Positions 51,706 to 61,261 of a DNA stretch of 64,000 nucleotides are shown one piece after another (the stretch's first letter is position 1; every line of letters begins with the position of its first letter). The notes beneath the pieces were generated by a model. The model was not told the DNA's origin and did not search any database. It saw nothing but the letters and a program-made list of their open reading frames with translations. This DNA comes from CAZEAC01 sp964510065. Lineage in GTDB: Bacteria > Bdellovibrionota_C > UBA2361 > CAIXSY01. The stretch lies in contig CAZEAC010000009.1 in NCBI GenBank assembly GCA_964510065.1, positions 23,504 to 87,503 of the forward strand, in the 5' to 3' direction. A program made the position numbers and the translations under genes.

Positions 51706-52518
51706 ATGCAGGGGCTTGAGCACGCAACACCCGCTGTCGTAGCGATTATCTCGTTCGTTTTTGCATCTGTGGCGTTTTACATTCACCGTGCTCGCAAGAA
51801 TCCCGATCTTTTTGTGCGAAGAATTCCGGGTGTTGATGCAATAGATGAAGCAGTTGGCCGTTCCGCTGAGCTGGGTCGGCCAGTAATGTTCACTACTGGG
51901 CTTACTGATGTAAGTCCGGTGCTCTACGCCTGCTTGGGAGTGTTATTTCATGTCGCCAAAAAAGTTGCGCGTTATAAGCTCCGTTTTCTTCTGCCGCAGA
52001 GCGCGCCTGATGTGTTGGCAATTACCGAAGAGGTGCTGCGCGATGCCTACCGTTCAGCAGGCCGGCTCTCGCTTTTTGATCCTAAATCATTGATGTTCTT
52101 TTCAAGTGAGCAGTTTGCCTTCGCTGCGGGCTATATCGGTTGTATTCAACGTGAAAGACCCGGCTCGGCGTTCCTTTTCGGAAGTTTCGCCGCTGAGTCT
52201 TTGGTGCTTGCCGAATCCGGGCAGCAAGTTGGTGCCCTGCAGGTAGCTTCTACCGTAAGTCCCGAACAGGTCGCCTTTTTTATTGTTACCTGTGACTACA
52301 CTCTCATTGGAGAAGAGCTGTATGCCGCATCGGCCTACCTTACTCGTGAACCGGTGCAGCTTGGAAGCCTTTTGGCGCAAGATAGAGTAAAGTTATTATT
52401 CTATCTCATAATATTGGCGGGCGTTGTTCTTTCGACCTTTAACTCCTGTTTTCCGGGTATGAAGCTTCCTGGAATAGAATTTTTTCTTTCGTATTCGTGG
52501 AGCGAATTTTTCGGATGA
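51706..52518 (+). CDS. Membrane protein of unknown function (DUF6754-like)
   Basis: 270 aa. A helix at the N-terminus (VVAIISFVFASVAFYI), a large soluble alpha/beta domain (about 40-220; VDEAVGRSAELGRPVMFTTGL, SSEQFAFAAGYIGCIQRERPG, TCDYTLIGEELYAASAYL), and a C-terminal helix (LLFYLIILAGVVLSTF). The EAVGRSAELGRPV and TCDYTLIGEELY blocks resemble the family I recall as DUF6754, found next to GlmL-type ATPases; the name is from memory. ATGA overlap with the next gene. Confidence 0.55.
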   Translation: MQGLEHATPAVVAIISFVFASVAFYIHRARKNPDLFVRRIPGVDAIDEAVGRSAELGRPVMFTTGLTDVSPVLYACLGVLFHVAKKVARYKLRFLLPQSAPDVLAITEEVLRDAYRSAGRLSLFDPKSLMFFSSEQFAFAAGYIGCIQRERPGSAFLFGSFAAESLVLAESGQQVGALQVASTVSPEQVAFFIVTCDYTLIGEELYAASAYLTREPVQLGSLLAQDRVKLLFYLIILAGVVLSTFNSCFPGMKLPGIEFFLSYSWSEFFG

Positions 52519-53612
52519 ACTATCGAAAGGCTCTCATAAAGATACTTACGTTTTTGGGTGGAATATATTTCTTCCTAAAGTTTGTGCTTCCCGAAGAACT
52601 TCCACTTTTTGGAGAGAGCTTCCACTTAAAAAAATACGATGATGTCATTCTTACCGGCTTTACCGCGGTAGGAACGGTGGCAATCGGTATTGGGGTCGTG
52701 ATTCTTCTAAAGTATCATGGCGGAACGCTGTTGCATTTGCGAAAGAATTGGGCCTATAGCGCGACGCTGCTTTTCGGACTTTTTGTGATGTTTCTCTCTT
52801 CGGGATTGGCCTGGAACGGGAATCTAAATGATGCGCGTCGCGAGCGAGAATACGGCGTGCTTCGAGACTTTGCGCAGCGAATCAAAGATGATCACGAACA
52901 AAACGTCCAGGGAGTAGAGCCTGTGTCGAAAAGAGTCGCGCTGCTTTTGGAATCCTTGCGCAATTCCCTTGAGAAATCGAGACGTGAGGTGGCCCTTTTT
53001 CGTTCGGAGCTTTCAGATTCTGAGATAGATCAGCCGCAGCGAAACCAGATTGGTGAACTTGAGGCCGCGCTTTCATTGGGAGAAGTACAGCGAGCTGGAC
53101 TTGCTGCGGCGACGTTTCAGCCTGAAAAGTTCGATGCGCTGATGAGCCTTCGAGCGACCATAGCTGATCTGGCGGTAAAGACCCGTGAGGCGTTGACACT
53201 ACGACAAGAGCGAAGCTTGTCGCAGAAGTTCTATCACCTTATTCATCAGGGTTTCTTTGTTTCGCTCGGATCGGCGATGTTTTCGCTCCTTGCGTTCTAT
53301 ATCGCATCTGCGGCGTTTCGTGCATTCCGAGTGCGATCATTTGAAGCGGCGCTCATGATGTGCGCGGCGGTGGTGATTATTTTTGGCCAGCTTCCTCCCG
53401 CGTTATTTGGCGACGGCGAGAGTACCCTTGAATTCTTTAAATCAATAAATGCGGTTCGCCAGTGGCTCTTAACACAGCTTAATAGCGCCGCGTTTCGTTC
53501 GATTGAGATTGGCGCGGGAATCGCCGGCCTGGTTATGGCGGTGCGGATGTGGCTCTCGATAGAATCGGAATCCTTTAGTGCCGGTAAGGAGCGAGATGGC
53601 CGAGCAAAATAA
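52515..53612 (+). CDS. Polytopic membrane protein of the SPFH/GlmL-like operon
   Basis: 365 aa from ATG 52515 (ATGA overlap with the upstream stop). Several membrane helices near the N-terminus (about 10-27, 48-75, 90-108), a long periplasmic or cytoplasmic coiled segment (about 115-250; ENRARREREYG..., LLESLRNSLEKSRREVALF), then three more helices. No family recognised. The N-terminal membrane part plus coiled part suggests a structural subunit. Confidence 0.6.
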   Translation: MNYRKALIKILTFLGGIYFFLKFVLPEELPLFGESFHLKKYDDVILTGFTAVGTVAIGIGVVILLKYHGGTLLHLRKNWAYSATLLFGLFVMFLSSGLAWNGNLNDARREREYGVLRDFAQRIKDDHEQNVQGVEPVSKRVALLLESLRNSLEKSRREVALFRSELSDSEIDQPQRNQIGELEAALSLGEVQRAGLAAATFQPEKFDALMSLRATIADLAVKTREALTLRQERSLSQKFYHLIHQGFFVSLGSAMFSLLAFYIASAAFRAFRVRSFEAALMMCAAVVIIFGQLPPALFGDGESTLEFFKSINAVRQWLLTQLNSAAFRSIEIGAGIAGLVMAVRMWLSIESESFSAGKERDGRAK

Positions 53613-54468
53613 TAGAAATCTGAGCTCGAAGATTATCTATCTGATAGTCTTTCTAGTGTTGAGCGTGCCGCTAATCAAGGGCTGGCGATTTACTCCAGCG
53701 CGAATGACATCTGCGGAGAAGCTATTCTCCGTGATCGATGGCCTAAAGCTCGGACAGGATCAGATAGTGCTCTTTGCGATGGACTTTGGCCCGAATTCAA
53801 AAGCAGAGAACTTTGATCAATCGTCGTTGCTGGTCGAGCACCTGATGCGCCGGCGGATTCCGATTGCTTTTTATTCGTTGTATGCCCAGGCAACTCCGTT
53901 TTTAGAGGAAATTCCTCGTCAAGTAGCGGCGAAGCTTATGCGTGAGGACCCGACGCAGCAGTGGCGCTATGCAAAAGACTGGGTGAATCTTGGCTATCAG
54001 GTGCAGGTTTTGACGATTCAACAGGTCGCCAACTCTAAAAATATTCCGGAGACATTAAAAAAGGATGCTCGCGGAAATTCACTTTCAGAGCTTGATATAT
54101 TCAAGAATATAAAAACTCTAAAACAGATTCCGCTTTTTATTCAGGTGACTGGACTCGTCGGCGCACTTGAAGCGTATTTGCAGTTTCTTAAGAGTGAGGA
54201 CTTTCGTCCTAACTTTGTGCATGGCTGCACCTCGATAACTATTCCTAAGGCATATATATACCTTGATTCAGGGCAGCTGCTCGGGCTTCTGGAGGGAATT
54301 GCTGGCGCCGCATGGTACTCCGAGCTTCTGACAGAAAAGTATCCAAACCGAGAGAGAGATAAAGCCGGTTCAATAAATACCGGGCTTGGCTTCGCGCAAA
54401 TATTGATCCTACTTTTGATATTGTTAGGAAATATTTTTGATTTCAGAAAGCGAGTGGTTCACGCATGA
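53596..54468 (+). CDS. Membrane-anchored protein of the SPFH/GlmL-like operon
   Basis: 290 aa from ATG 53596, where AAGGAGCGAG gives a very good ribosome site. One N-terminal helix (IIYLIVFLVLSVPLI), a soluble alpha/beta domain (IVLFAMDFGPNSKAENFDQSSLLVEHLMRRRIPIAFYSLYA; YQVQVLTIQQVA; EDFRPNFVHGCTSITIPKAYIYLDSGQLLGLLEGIAGA) and a C-terminal helix (FAQILILLLILLGNIF). Rossmann-like layout of the soluble part; no catalytic motif known. Overlaps both neighbours. Confidence 0.6.
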   Translation: MAEQNNRNLSSKIIYLIVFLVLSVPLIKGWRFTPARMTSAEKLFSVIDGLKLGQDQIVLFAMDFGPNSKAENFDQSSLLVEHLMRRRIPIAFYSLYAQATPFLEEIPRQVAAKLMREDPTQQWRYAKDWVNLGYQVQVLTIQQVANSKNIPETLKKDARGNSLSELDIFKNIKTLKQIPLFIQVTGLVGALEAYLQFLKSEDFRPNFVHGCTSITIPKAYIYLDSGQLLGLLEGIAGAAWYSELLTEKYPNRERDKAGSINTGLGFAQILILLLILLGNIFDFRKRVVHA

Positions 54469-55166
54469 GTTTTGAGTTTTGGACGATATTCCTCGGCGGA
54501 GTCTCGACACTGGCTATTTTCAGCTTTGTGATAAAAGAGAATCCCTACTACCGCTTTTTTGAACATTTCTTCATCGGCATCTCCGCTGGATTTGGAATTA
54601 TGCTTACGGTGCAGAGCTTTATCTGGCCGAGACTTCTCGTGCCAATTCTAGGCCTTGATATTGATGTATACCCCGATGGAACGCTCTCGAAGCCCTATAA
54701 TTACCTGCTTTTGATTTATCTAGTTCCGATTGCGTTTGGCGGGCTCTATTATTTTATATTCTCGACAAAGCACTCCTGGCTCGCAAAATTGGCAATAGGC
54801 TTTTCACTTGGAATTTCAGGTGGCATGGCATTTGAAGGCTTTTTTAACGAGATGCTGCCGCAGATTACAAGCAGTTTTAAGCCGCTGCTCGTAACTGCTC
54901 CTGACCAATCAATCGTGTGGGGAAAGAGCCTCAACAACATGGCATTTGTCGTCACTATGCTCTTGGTGATGTACTACTTTTTCTTTACCTTTAAACGTGG
55001 CGAGAAAGTGAGTGGTTCGCTCTCGACCTCCGGAAGATTTCTGATGATGATATGCTTTGGGGCTTTTTTTGGCTCGACGGTGATGGCACGTATGTCCTTA
55101 CTTGTGGAGCGGCTGCTCTTTCTCTATGAAGATTGGTACCAGGCAATTATTGGATTATTCAGCTAA
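54465..55166 (+). CDS. Polytopic membrane protein of the SPFH/GlmL-like operon
   Basis: 233 aa, ATGA overlap with the upstream gene and TAATG overlap with the GlmL-like gene. About six membrane helices (FWTIFLGGVSTLAIFSFVI, FIGISAGFGIMLTVQSFIW, YLLLIYLVPIAFGGLYYFIF, LAIGFSLGISGGMAFEG, MAFVVTMLLVMYYFFF, FLMMICFGAFFGSTVMA). Family not recognised. Compact, loop-poor, so probably a channel or scaffold component rather than an enzyme. Confidence 0.65.
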   Translation: MSFEFWTIFLGGVSTLAIFSFVIKENPYYRFFEHFFIGISAGFGIMLTVQSFIWPRLLVPILGLDIDVYPDGTLSKPYNYLLLIYLVPIAFGGLYYFIFSTKHSWLAKLAIGFSLGISGGMAFEGFFNEMLPQITSSFKPLLVTAPDQSIVWGKSLNNMAFVVTMLLVMYYFFFTFKRGEKVSGSLSTSGRFLMMICFGAFFGSTVMARMSLLVERLLFLYEDWYQAIIGLFS

Positions 55167-56971
55167 TGATTACGAATCCTGAGAAATTGACCACGGTAGT
55201 AGTCACTGATTGTGGTTCGACTACTACAAAAGCACTTCTTTTTGAAAAAACCGCGCAGGGCTGGCGTCAGACTTTTCGCGGCGAAGCGCCCACTACTGTG
55301 GAAGAACCCGTGGCTGACGTCACGGTGGGCGCGCGGAACGCGTTTACCGAGGTCGAGGAGTTAAGTAAGAGAGGGATTTTAAACAGCTCAGAGTCGATTC
55401 CGTTTGTCGAGAGAGGTGCCGACCCAACGCAGGGAATTGACCTGTATCTCTCGACAAGTTCTGCCGGCGGCGGATTGCAGATGATGGTTGCCGGGATCGT
55501 TGGCGAGATGAGCGCTGAATCGGCGCAGCGCGCGGCCCTTGGCGCGGGAGCAATCGTGATGGATGTAGTTTCTGCGGACGACGGGCGAGAAGACTATCAA
55601 AAAATTGAAAAGATTAGGCAGCTCAGACCCGATATTGTGCTCCTCACGGGTGGTGTTGATGGCGGTTCGAAAAGTCATGTCATTGAGATGGCCGAGATTC
55701 TTCGCGCAGCGTCTCCTAAGCCCCGTTTCGGAGACACGCTCGCGCTTCCTGTAATTTACGCTGGAAATCGTGAGGTGGCCTCGGAAGTCAGTGAAATCCT
55801 CGGTGCTACGGCGAAAGTAGAGGTCGTTGACAATGTGCGACCCGAGCTCGATAGAGAAAATCTCGGTCCGGCGCGTGAGGCGATTCATGAAATTTTTCTC
55901 TCGCATGTAATGAGCCACTCGCCCGGGTACGACAAGCTTTTGCGCTGGACGCCGGTTGCGGTCATGCCGACTCCGGCGGCGGTCGGTGATATGGTGCTTA
56001 ACTTTGCCAAGGAGTCCGGCAATCAGGTGCTTTGCGCCGATATCGGGGGCGCAACTACCGATGTGTTTAGCGTTTTTAAGAATGACGCTGGCACTCCGGT
56101 ATTTAACCGCACCGTAAGCGCCAATTACGGGATGAGCTACTCGGTCGCGAATGTACTGGTCGAAGCAGGCTGCGATAATATAAAGCGCTGGCTTCCCTAC
56201 GAACTCTCTGATACCGATATCCGCGATCAGCTTCGAAATAAAATGATCCGGCCGACCTCGATACCGCAAACCATGGAGGATTTGTGGCTTGAGCAGGCGG
56301 TATGCCGTGAAGCACTTCGCCTTTCACTTAGGCATCACCGCTCATTGGCTGTGGGTCTAAGTGGCGTACAGCAGCAACGAAGTATTAGCGATATCTTTTC
56401 TCAGAAGAGAAGCCGCTATGAACTTGTCGACATGATGAAGCTTGATGTCGTCATCGGCTCGGGCGGCGTGTTAAGTCACGCGCCGCATCGGCTACAGGCG
56501 GCGCTTATGATGCTCGAAGGCTTTGGACTTCAGGGAGTAACCGAGATCTGTGTGGATTCAATATTTATGATGCCGCATTTAGGGGTGCTTTCAAGCGTAC
56601 ATCCTCAGGCAGCAAAAGAGATTTTTATGCACGATTGTTTGGTGAAAATAGCGCACTCTGTCGTGCCGGTTGGCATCGCTGAGGGTGAGCTTGCTCGGAT
56701 CATGATTGACGGCAATGAAATTGGGAGAGTTTCTCGAGATGAGGTTGGGCTTCTCGCTGCGCCATCCGGAAAACACCAGCTTCAGGTAGAACCGCTTCAT
56801 CGTTCGATTGATGTAGGTGCTGGTCCTGGAAAGTTATTTGAAAAAGCGATAGAGGTCGCACCTTTTGGGATTCTCTTTGATGGACGAAACCGCCCGCTCA
56901 AGCTTCCAGAAAATGCAGCGGAGCTTGTGAAGCGGAATCGGAAAATTAATACAAGCTTAGGACTTTCATAA
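55166..56971 (+). CDS. GlmL/MutL-type (methylaspartate mutase accessory) ASKHA ATPase
   Basis: 601 aa from ATG 55166. Actin-like ATPase phosphate-1 loop VVVTDCGSTTTKALLFE at the N-terminus and phosphate-2 loop LCADIGGATTDVFSVF near residue 290, plus VLLTGGVDGGSKSHVI and VIGSGGVLSHAPHR, as in the glutamate mutase L (MutL) family. That family is named for a putative chaperone of adenosylcobalamin mutases, but no mutase gene is nearby; here it sits with membrane proteins. Its role is more likely ATP-driven assembly of the complex (inference). Next gene starts 1 bp later. Confidence 0.82.
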   Translation: MITNPEKLTTVVVTDCGSTTTKALLFEKTAQGWRQTFRGEAPTTVEEPVADVTVGARNAFTEVEELSKRGILNSSESIPFVERGADPTQGIDLYLSTSSAGGGLQMMVAGIVGEMSAESAQRAALGAGAIVMDVVSADDGREDYQKIEKIRQLRPDIVLLTGGVDGGSKSHVIEMAEILRAASPKPRFGDTLALPVIYAGNREVASEVSEILGATAKVEVVDNVRPELDRENLGPAREAIHEIFLSHVMSHSPGYDKLLRWTPVAVMPTPAAVGDMVLNFAKESGNQVLCADIGGATTDVFSVFKNDAGTPVFNRTVSANYGMSYSVANVLVEAGCDNIKRWLPYELSDTDIRDQLRNKMIRPTSIPQTMEDLWLEQAVCREALRLSLRHHRSLAVGLSGVQQQRSISDIFSQKRSRYELVDMMKLDVVIGSGGVLSHAPHRLQAALMMLEGFGLQGVTEICVDSIFMMPHLGVLSSVHPQAAKEIFMHDCLVKIAHSVVPVGIAEGELARIMIDGNEIGRVSRDEVGLLAAPSGKHQLQVEPLHRSIDVGAGPGKLFEKAIEVAPFGILFDGRNRPLKLPENAAELVKRNRKINTSLGLS

Positions 56972-56972
56972 A

Positions 56973-58085
56973 ATGGGGCAGGCATTTACTCCAGGCCTCC
57001 TCGCGAAAAGTTCGGTCAGCATCCGGCGAAGCCGTGATCTACCGGTAGAAGGAGAGATTCTGAAAAATGTAGGTGAGAGCGTGCAAGGGACAGATATTGT
57101 CGCGCGCGCGCTTTTGCCCGGCGACCTTACTATTTTGCGTGTTGCCGAGGGACTTGGTATCGAGCCGTTTGAGGTAAAAAAGGGGCTCAAGGTGCAAGAA
57201 GCGGCTGAAGTCAAAGAAGGAGACCTGATTTGTGAGCATGCCGGCCTCTTCGGACTCTTTAAGAGTCAGTTCAAGGCACCATCCTCCGGAACAATTGATT
57301 TTATCTCTGAGCATACCGGTCATGTCGGGCTACGAGTCTCACCGCGGGAAATTAGGGTGGATGGTTATCTTAGCGGCCGGGTAGTCGCCATCGATCCGAA
57401 AAAATCGGTGACGATTGAGGCCAAGGGTGCATTGGTACAGGGTATTTTTGGAATCGGCGGTGAGAGACAGGGAAAGCTCTTGCTCCTGCCGATAGCGCCT
57501 TCGACGATACCCGAAATTCATAATATTCCAGCTGATGTGCGCGGGAGTATCCTTGTTGGCGGAACCAAGCCTTCGATTGAATTCATTCGCGAGGCCGAGA
57601 ATCGTGGCGTACTCGGGCTCGTTGTTGGCGCGATTGACGATCACGCGCTTGCCGAGTATCTGGGCTTTGATCTCGGCGTTGCGATTACTGGTGATGAAAA
57701 AGTCAAAATGACAATAATTATCACCGAAGGCTTCGGTAAGTTGGCGATTTCCGATCGAGTACTCACAGTGCTCAAGCCTCTTGAAGGGAAGCTAGCGTCG
57801 ATCAATGGCGCGACGCAGGTGCGCGCCGGCGCAGTTCGCCCCGAGATTGTTATCTGTAATTCCGACTCTGCGGAAAGAGAGCATAACGAAGTGTATCCTT
57901 CACTGGCGCTTGGTTCACGGATACGTATAATTCGAGTGCCGTATTTCGGGGCCTTTGGAACAGTGACTGCGCTTCCCAGCGAGCTTACAAAAATCGCGAC
58001 CGGAGCTGAAACACGGGTGCTCAAAGCAACGCTTGAAAATGGCGAAGAAGTTACTGTTCCACGCGCAAATGTGGAGCTTGCTTAA
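56973..58085 (+). CDS. Conserved hypothetical partner of the GlmL-like ATPase
   Basis: 370 aa. Cytoplasmic, strand-rich. N-terminal ~150 residues carry lipoyl/barrel-sandwich-like repeats (VEGEILKNVGESVQGTDIVARALLPGDL, VKEGDLICEHAGLFGLFKSQFKAPSSGTIDF). The middle is Rossmann-like (IFGIGGERQGKLLLLPIAP, GSILVGGTKPSIEFIREAENRGVLGLVVGAID), and the C-terminus is KOW-like (EVYPSLALGSRIRIIRVPYFGAFGTV). I do not know its function. It ends 4 bp into the convergent lipoprotein gene. Confidence 0.6.
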   Translation: MGQAFTPGLLAKSSVSIRRSRDLPVEGEILKNVGESVQGTDIVARALLPGDLTILRVAEGLGIEPFEVKKGLKVQEAAEVKEGDLICEHAGLFGLFKSQFKAPSSGTIDFISEHTGHVGLRVSPREIRVDGYLSGRVVAIDPKKSVTIEAKGALVQGIFGIGGERQGKLLLLPIAPSTIPEIHNIPADVRGSILVGGTKPSIEFIREAENRGVLGLVVGAIDDHALAEYLGFDLGVAITGDEKVKMTIIITEGFGKLAISDRVLTVLKPLEGKLASINGATQVRAGAVRPEIVICNSDSAEREHNEVYPSLALGSRIRIIRVPYFGAFGTVTALPSELTKIATGAETRVLKATLENGEEVTVPRANVELA

Positions 58086-58504
58086 GCTGAGGCAGAGGCT
58101 ATTTTTATATTCTCGCCATTAGGTCCGAGTAGCTCGATTGTACCTTTAGTTCGCGAATGCACATACGCAGAGATAAACCGATGCACGATTTCGGAAAGCT
58201 CAATCGCTGAATACGGCAGGTTATAAAGCCGCGATTGCTCAATAAAGAGGGTGTAGTCCTTTTCTCGAAGCACGAGACTCTTAGGACCAAATTTTGAGAA
58301 GACTACGAAGGTAATTTGCTGGGGCGAGCTTTCGAGTGCGCTATCAAATTGCAGTGTTTGACCAGCGCGTACAATTTCAAATCGGCACTGAAGCGCCAAC
58401 TTGCTTGGATGAGGCGGAAGGGCGCTATAGGTGTGCTGAAAAGTTTGTAACGTTCTCGTACATCCGGCAAGAAAAACAAAAAGAAGAAGAATTACTTTAC
58501 GCAT
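58082..58504 (-). CDS. Small lipoprotein
   Basis: 140 aa. Lipoprotein signal VILLLFVFLAGC with lipobox LAGC at residues 12-15. The mature part is strand-rich (ALQCRFEIVRAGQTLQFDSAL; ITFVVFSKFGPKSLVLRE) with a C-terminal helical region. It resembles the DUF3261-type lipoprotein shape (LPPHPSKL, SALE...ITFVVFS), but that is only an impression. Convergent with the operon; no obvious partner. Confidence 0.65.
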   Translation of the reverse strand: MRKVILLLFVFLAGCTRTLQTFQHTYSALPPHPSKLALQCRFEIVRAGQTLQFDSALESSPQQITFVVFSKFGPKSLVLREKDYTLFIEQSRLYNLPYSAIELSEIVHRFISAYVHSRTKGTIELLGPNGENIKIASASA

Positions 58505-58647
58505 AATTGAAACCGAAGTGCCGCATCTGCGGCGTCCTTATCCCCAAATAATTTGTGGCTAAAGATGAATAATAGTGAACTTTGGAGAAGTGCGCAGGCC
58601 TAAAAAAGCCCCTTTACTTCTACTATTATTCTATATAGAACTAGAGG

Positions 58648-59889
58648 GTGACTACGCGTATAATCTTTATTGATCTCAACTCCTACTTTGCTTCAGTAGA
58701 GCAGGCGGAAAATCCAAGCCTTTTGGGTAAACCGGTTGCTGTGGTGCCAATGCTTGCTGATACCGCGAGCTGTCTTGCGGCCAGCTATCCGGCCAAAGCG
58801 AAGGGAATCCGGACTGGCACATTGGTGCGAGATGCGCGACGGCTTTGCCCGAATATTATTTTTGTCGAGGCGGATCATCGAAAGTATGTCGAATACCATC
58901 ATAAGATAATAGAAGCTGTTGAGCGTTGTCTGCCGGTCTGGAAGGTGTACTCGATTGATGAAATGGCAATTCGACTTTTCGGCAGGGAGCAAAGTGTAGC
59001 CTTTGCGCGCGCAAAAGCACTCGATATAAAGAGATCAATTGCGGAAAGAATTCATCCCTCGCTTACCTGTTCAATTGGTATCGCGCCCAATCGCTATCTG
59101 GCGAAGATAGCAAGCGATATGCAGAAGCCGGATGGCCTTGTGGTTCTACAAGCCCAGGAGCTTCCCGAGCGTTTATATTCGTTGCACCTGAGGGACTTTC
59201 CCGGCATTGGACCGCAAATGGAGCAGCGTTTAATGCAGGCACGCTGTCCTTCGGCAAAGCTTCTTTGTCAGAGTTCAATCTCTGAGCTGCGCGAACTTTG
59301 GGGCGGGAAACGGGGCGAAGACTTTTGGCATCTGATCCGTGGCGAAGAGCTTGAAGAGCGTGATTCTCCGCGTGGAAGCATCAGCCATTCGCGGGTACTT
59401 TCGCCTGAGACAAGAACTGCAGAACATGCCTGGCCGAATCTTGTGGCGCTTCTTTCGAAGGCGGCGATGAGACTTCGGGAGGAGCAATTTTATACGAAGA
59501 CGCTTCACTTGAATGTGAAACTTCTCGGCAGGCGTCTCGATCCGGATCGCCGTGATTCGGATACTTCTGCTGACTACTGGGATAAAGGGGTGCGATTCGA
59601 TGAAACGCAGGATAGCAACTTGCTGTTGGATAAGTTGAAGGTGCTTTGGATGGATGCGCCCAAGGAGCGGCTCTTAAGGGTGGGTGTTGTCCTTGGTGGG
59701 CTTGTGCCGTCGAACAGGCACCAGCTTTCACTTTTCGAAAATGTAAGGCATGCGCAGCTGATGCAAACGCTCGACAGGTTAAATAGCAAGATCCGTAAAA
59801 ACATCGTTGTCTTTGGGGCGAGTCGCGACCTTAAACGGGCTTCGCATGCTCCAATTGCATTTGGCCATATTCCTTCGATGCATGAATAG
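58648..59889 (+). CDS. Y-family DNA polymerase (DinB/UmuC-type)
   Basis: 413 aa from GTG 58648. Catalytic metal ligands are present: D9 in FIDLNSYFASVE and D104/E105 in YSIDEMAI. Steric-gate and fingers region follows (PVAVVPMLADTASCLAASYPAKAKGIRTG). The HhH thumb (LRDFPGIGPQMEQRLMQ) and a little-finger domain follow. Translesion synthesis past damaged bases. The C-terminus (QLSLFE) looks like a clamp-binding QLxLF motif. I see no LexA box in the 140-bp upstream region, though one of a divergent type could be missed. Confidence 0.9.
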   Translation: MTTRIIFIDLNSYFASVEQAENPSLLGKPVAVVPMLADTASCLAASYPAKAKGIRTGTLVRDARRLCPNIIFVEADHRKYVEYHHKIIEAVERCLPVWKVYSIDEMAIRLFGREQSVAFARAKALDIKRSIAERIHPSLTCSIGIAPNRYLAKIASDMQKPDGLVVLQAQELPERLYSLHLRDFPGIGPQMEQRLMQARCPSAKLLCQSSISELRELWGGKRGEDFWHLIRGEELEERDSPRGSISHSRVLSPETRTAEHAWPNLVALLSKAAMRLREEQFYTKTLHLNVKLLGRRLDPDRRDSDTSADYWDKGVRFDETQDSNLLLDKLKVLWMDAPKERLLRVGVVLGGLVPSNRHQLSLFENVRHAQLMQTLDRLNSKIRKNIVVFGASRDLKRASHAPIAFGHIPSMHE

Positions 59890-59979
59890 TAGCTGTATCA
59901 TTGGGAACAGCTGCCTCAGCTAATGGCAGGAGAGTCCTTTTGCCTTGATTCCATTGTCATAGTGCGGCACTCTTTCTGA

Positions 59980-61257
59980 ATGACGAACTATCATATCGCG
60001 ATACAGTTTTTCCTTCAGCTTACCCTCATTCTTGGATTTATCAGGATTGTCGGAATTCTTGCCAAGAAGATTGGCCAACCTCAAGTTGTAGGCGAAATGA
60101 TTGCAGGAGTTTTAATTGGGCCTTCAGTGTTCGGCTTGATTGCTCCTGACCTTCAGCGCGCGCTTTTTCCGAAAGAAACAATTCCAGTAATTTATGTGGT
60201 GGCCCAGCTTGGTCTCGCGCTCTATATGTTTGTTATTGGCGTTGAGTTTAACGTCGGGCTGATTAGTTCACGCGCCAAGAAAGCAATCGCGGTCTCAGTT
60301 GCAGGTATGGTAGCGCCCTTTGTGCTTGGTTCGCTACTTACGCTCTATATTTTTGAGAATTTTTCTTTCTTCTCAGCAAGTGTCAAGCTTTGGGAGGCAA
60401 TGCTCTTTGTCGGTTCGGCGATGTCGATAACTGCATTTCCGATGCTTGCGCGAATTTTGTATGAGAAAGGAATTGCCGGGACTGCGCTCGGTACGCTCTC
60501 ACTGGCGGCTGGTTCAATCGATGACGCGTGTGCCTGGTGTCTTTTGGCGATTGTCGTGGCGAGCTTTAGCGGCAGTTTCTCCATTGCAGCTTTTGCGATC
60601 GGCGGAGGGATACTTTATGCGCTCGCGATCTGTTTTGTTGTTCGCCCACTTGTTGCTGGTCTTGAAAGGAAAGCACGAGAGCAGCAGGGACTCGCTCCCG
60701 CGCAGCTTGGCGGAATCTTTGTGCTTCTTATGCTTGGCTGTTGGTATACCGATTATGTTGGCATTTACGCGGTCTTTGGCGCGTTTCTTATGGGAATTGC
60801 AATGCCGCGCGGAGTTGTCTCAAAAGAGCTCTGCTCAAAGATTGAGCCACTTACCACGAATCTGCTTTTGCCGCTTTTCTTTATATACTCAGGTCTCAAT
60901 ACGCGGCTCGATCTGTTGATAAGCCCCGCGCTTGCGGGAGTTACGGTGCTGGTGATTGGATGTGCGTGTGCAGGGAAGGGAGTTGCCTGTTGGCTTACCG
61001 CGCGTGCCATGGGCGAGGCGCCTCGCGAGGCCATGGCGGTTGGTGCGCTGATGAATGCGCGTGGACTGATGGAGCTTATTTTGCTCAACATCGGGCTTGA
61101 ACGTGGTCTGATTACTCCGACACTTTTTTCCGTCATGGTAATTATGGCGATTGTCACGACGCTGATGGCATCTCCGCTATTTGAGTTGGTGTATGGGCGA
61201 TTTGTCGGAAGTAACGTGGTGAATTTTGAGCAGCCGAAACTTAAAATAACTGCCTGA
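59980..61257 (+). CDS. CPA2-type monovalent cation:proton antiporter
   Basis: 425 aa, about 12-13 membrane helices. The opening GILAKKIGQPQVVGEMIAGVLIGPSVFG is diagnostic of Na+/H+ exchanger (KefB/NapA-type) proteins, with LGLALYMFVIGVEFNV and later SLAAGSIDDACAWCLLA (the Asp-containing core helix). It ends soon after the last helix, so the cytoplasmic TrkA-N/C regulatory domains of KefB/KefC are absent. Likely exchanges Na+ or K+ for H+ at the inner membrane. Confidence 0.88.
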   Translation: MTNYHIAIQFFLQLTLILGFIRIVGILAKKIGQPQVVGEMIAGVLIGPSVFGLIAPDLQRALFPKETIPVIYVVAQLGLALYMFVIGVEFNVGLISSRAKKAIAVSVAGMVAPFVLGSLLTLYIFENFSFFSASVKLWEAMLFVGSAMSITAFPMLARILYEKGIAGTALGTLSLAAGSIDDACAWCLLAIVVASFSGSFSIAAFAIGGGILYALAICFVVRPLVAGLERKAREQQGLAPAQLGGIFVLLMLGCWYTDYVGIYAVFGAFLMGIAMPRGVVSKELCSKIEPLTTNLLLPLFFIYSGLNTRLDLLISPALAGVTVLVIGCACAGKGVACWLTARAMGEAPREAMAVGALMNARGLMELILLNIGLERGLITPTLFSVMVIMAIVTTLMASPLFELVYGRFVGSNVVNFEQPKLKITA

Positions 61258-61261
61258 CGGT

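Noticed and set aside
58508..58647. LexA box upstream of the Y-family polymerase
   Set aside because: No CTGT-N8-ACAG or GAAC-N4-GTTC-type palindrome found.
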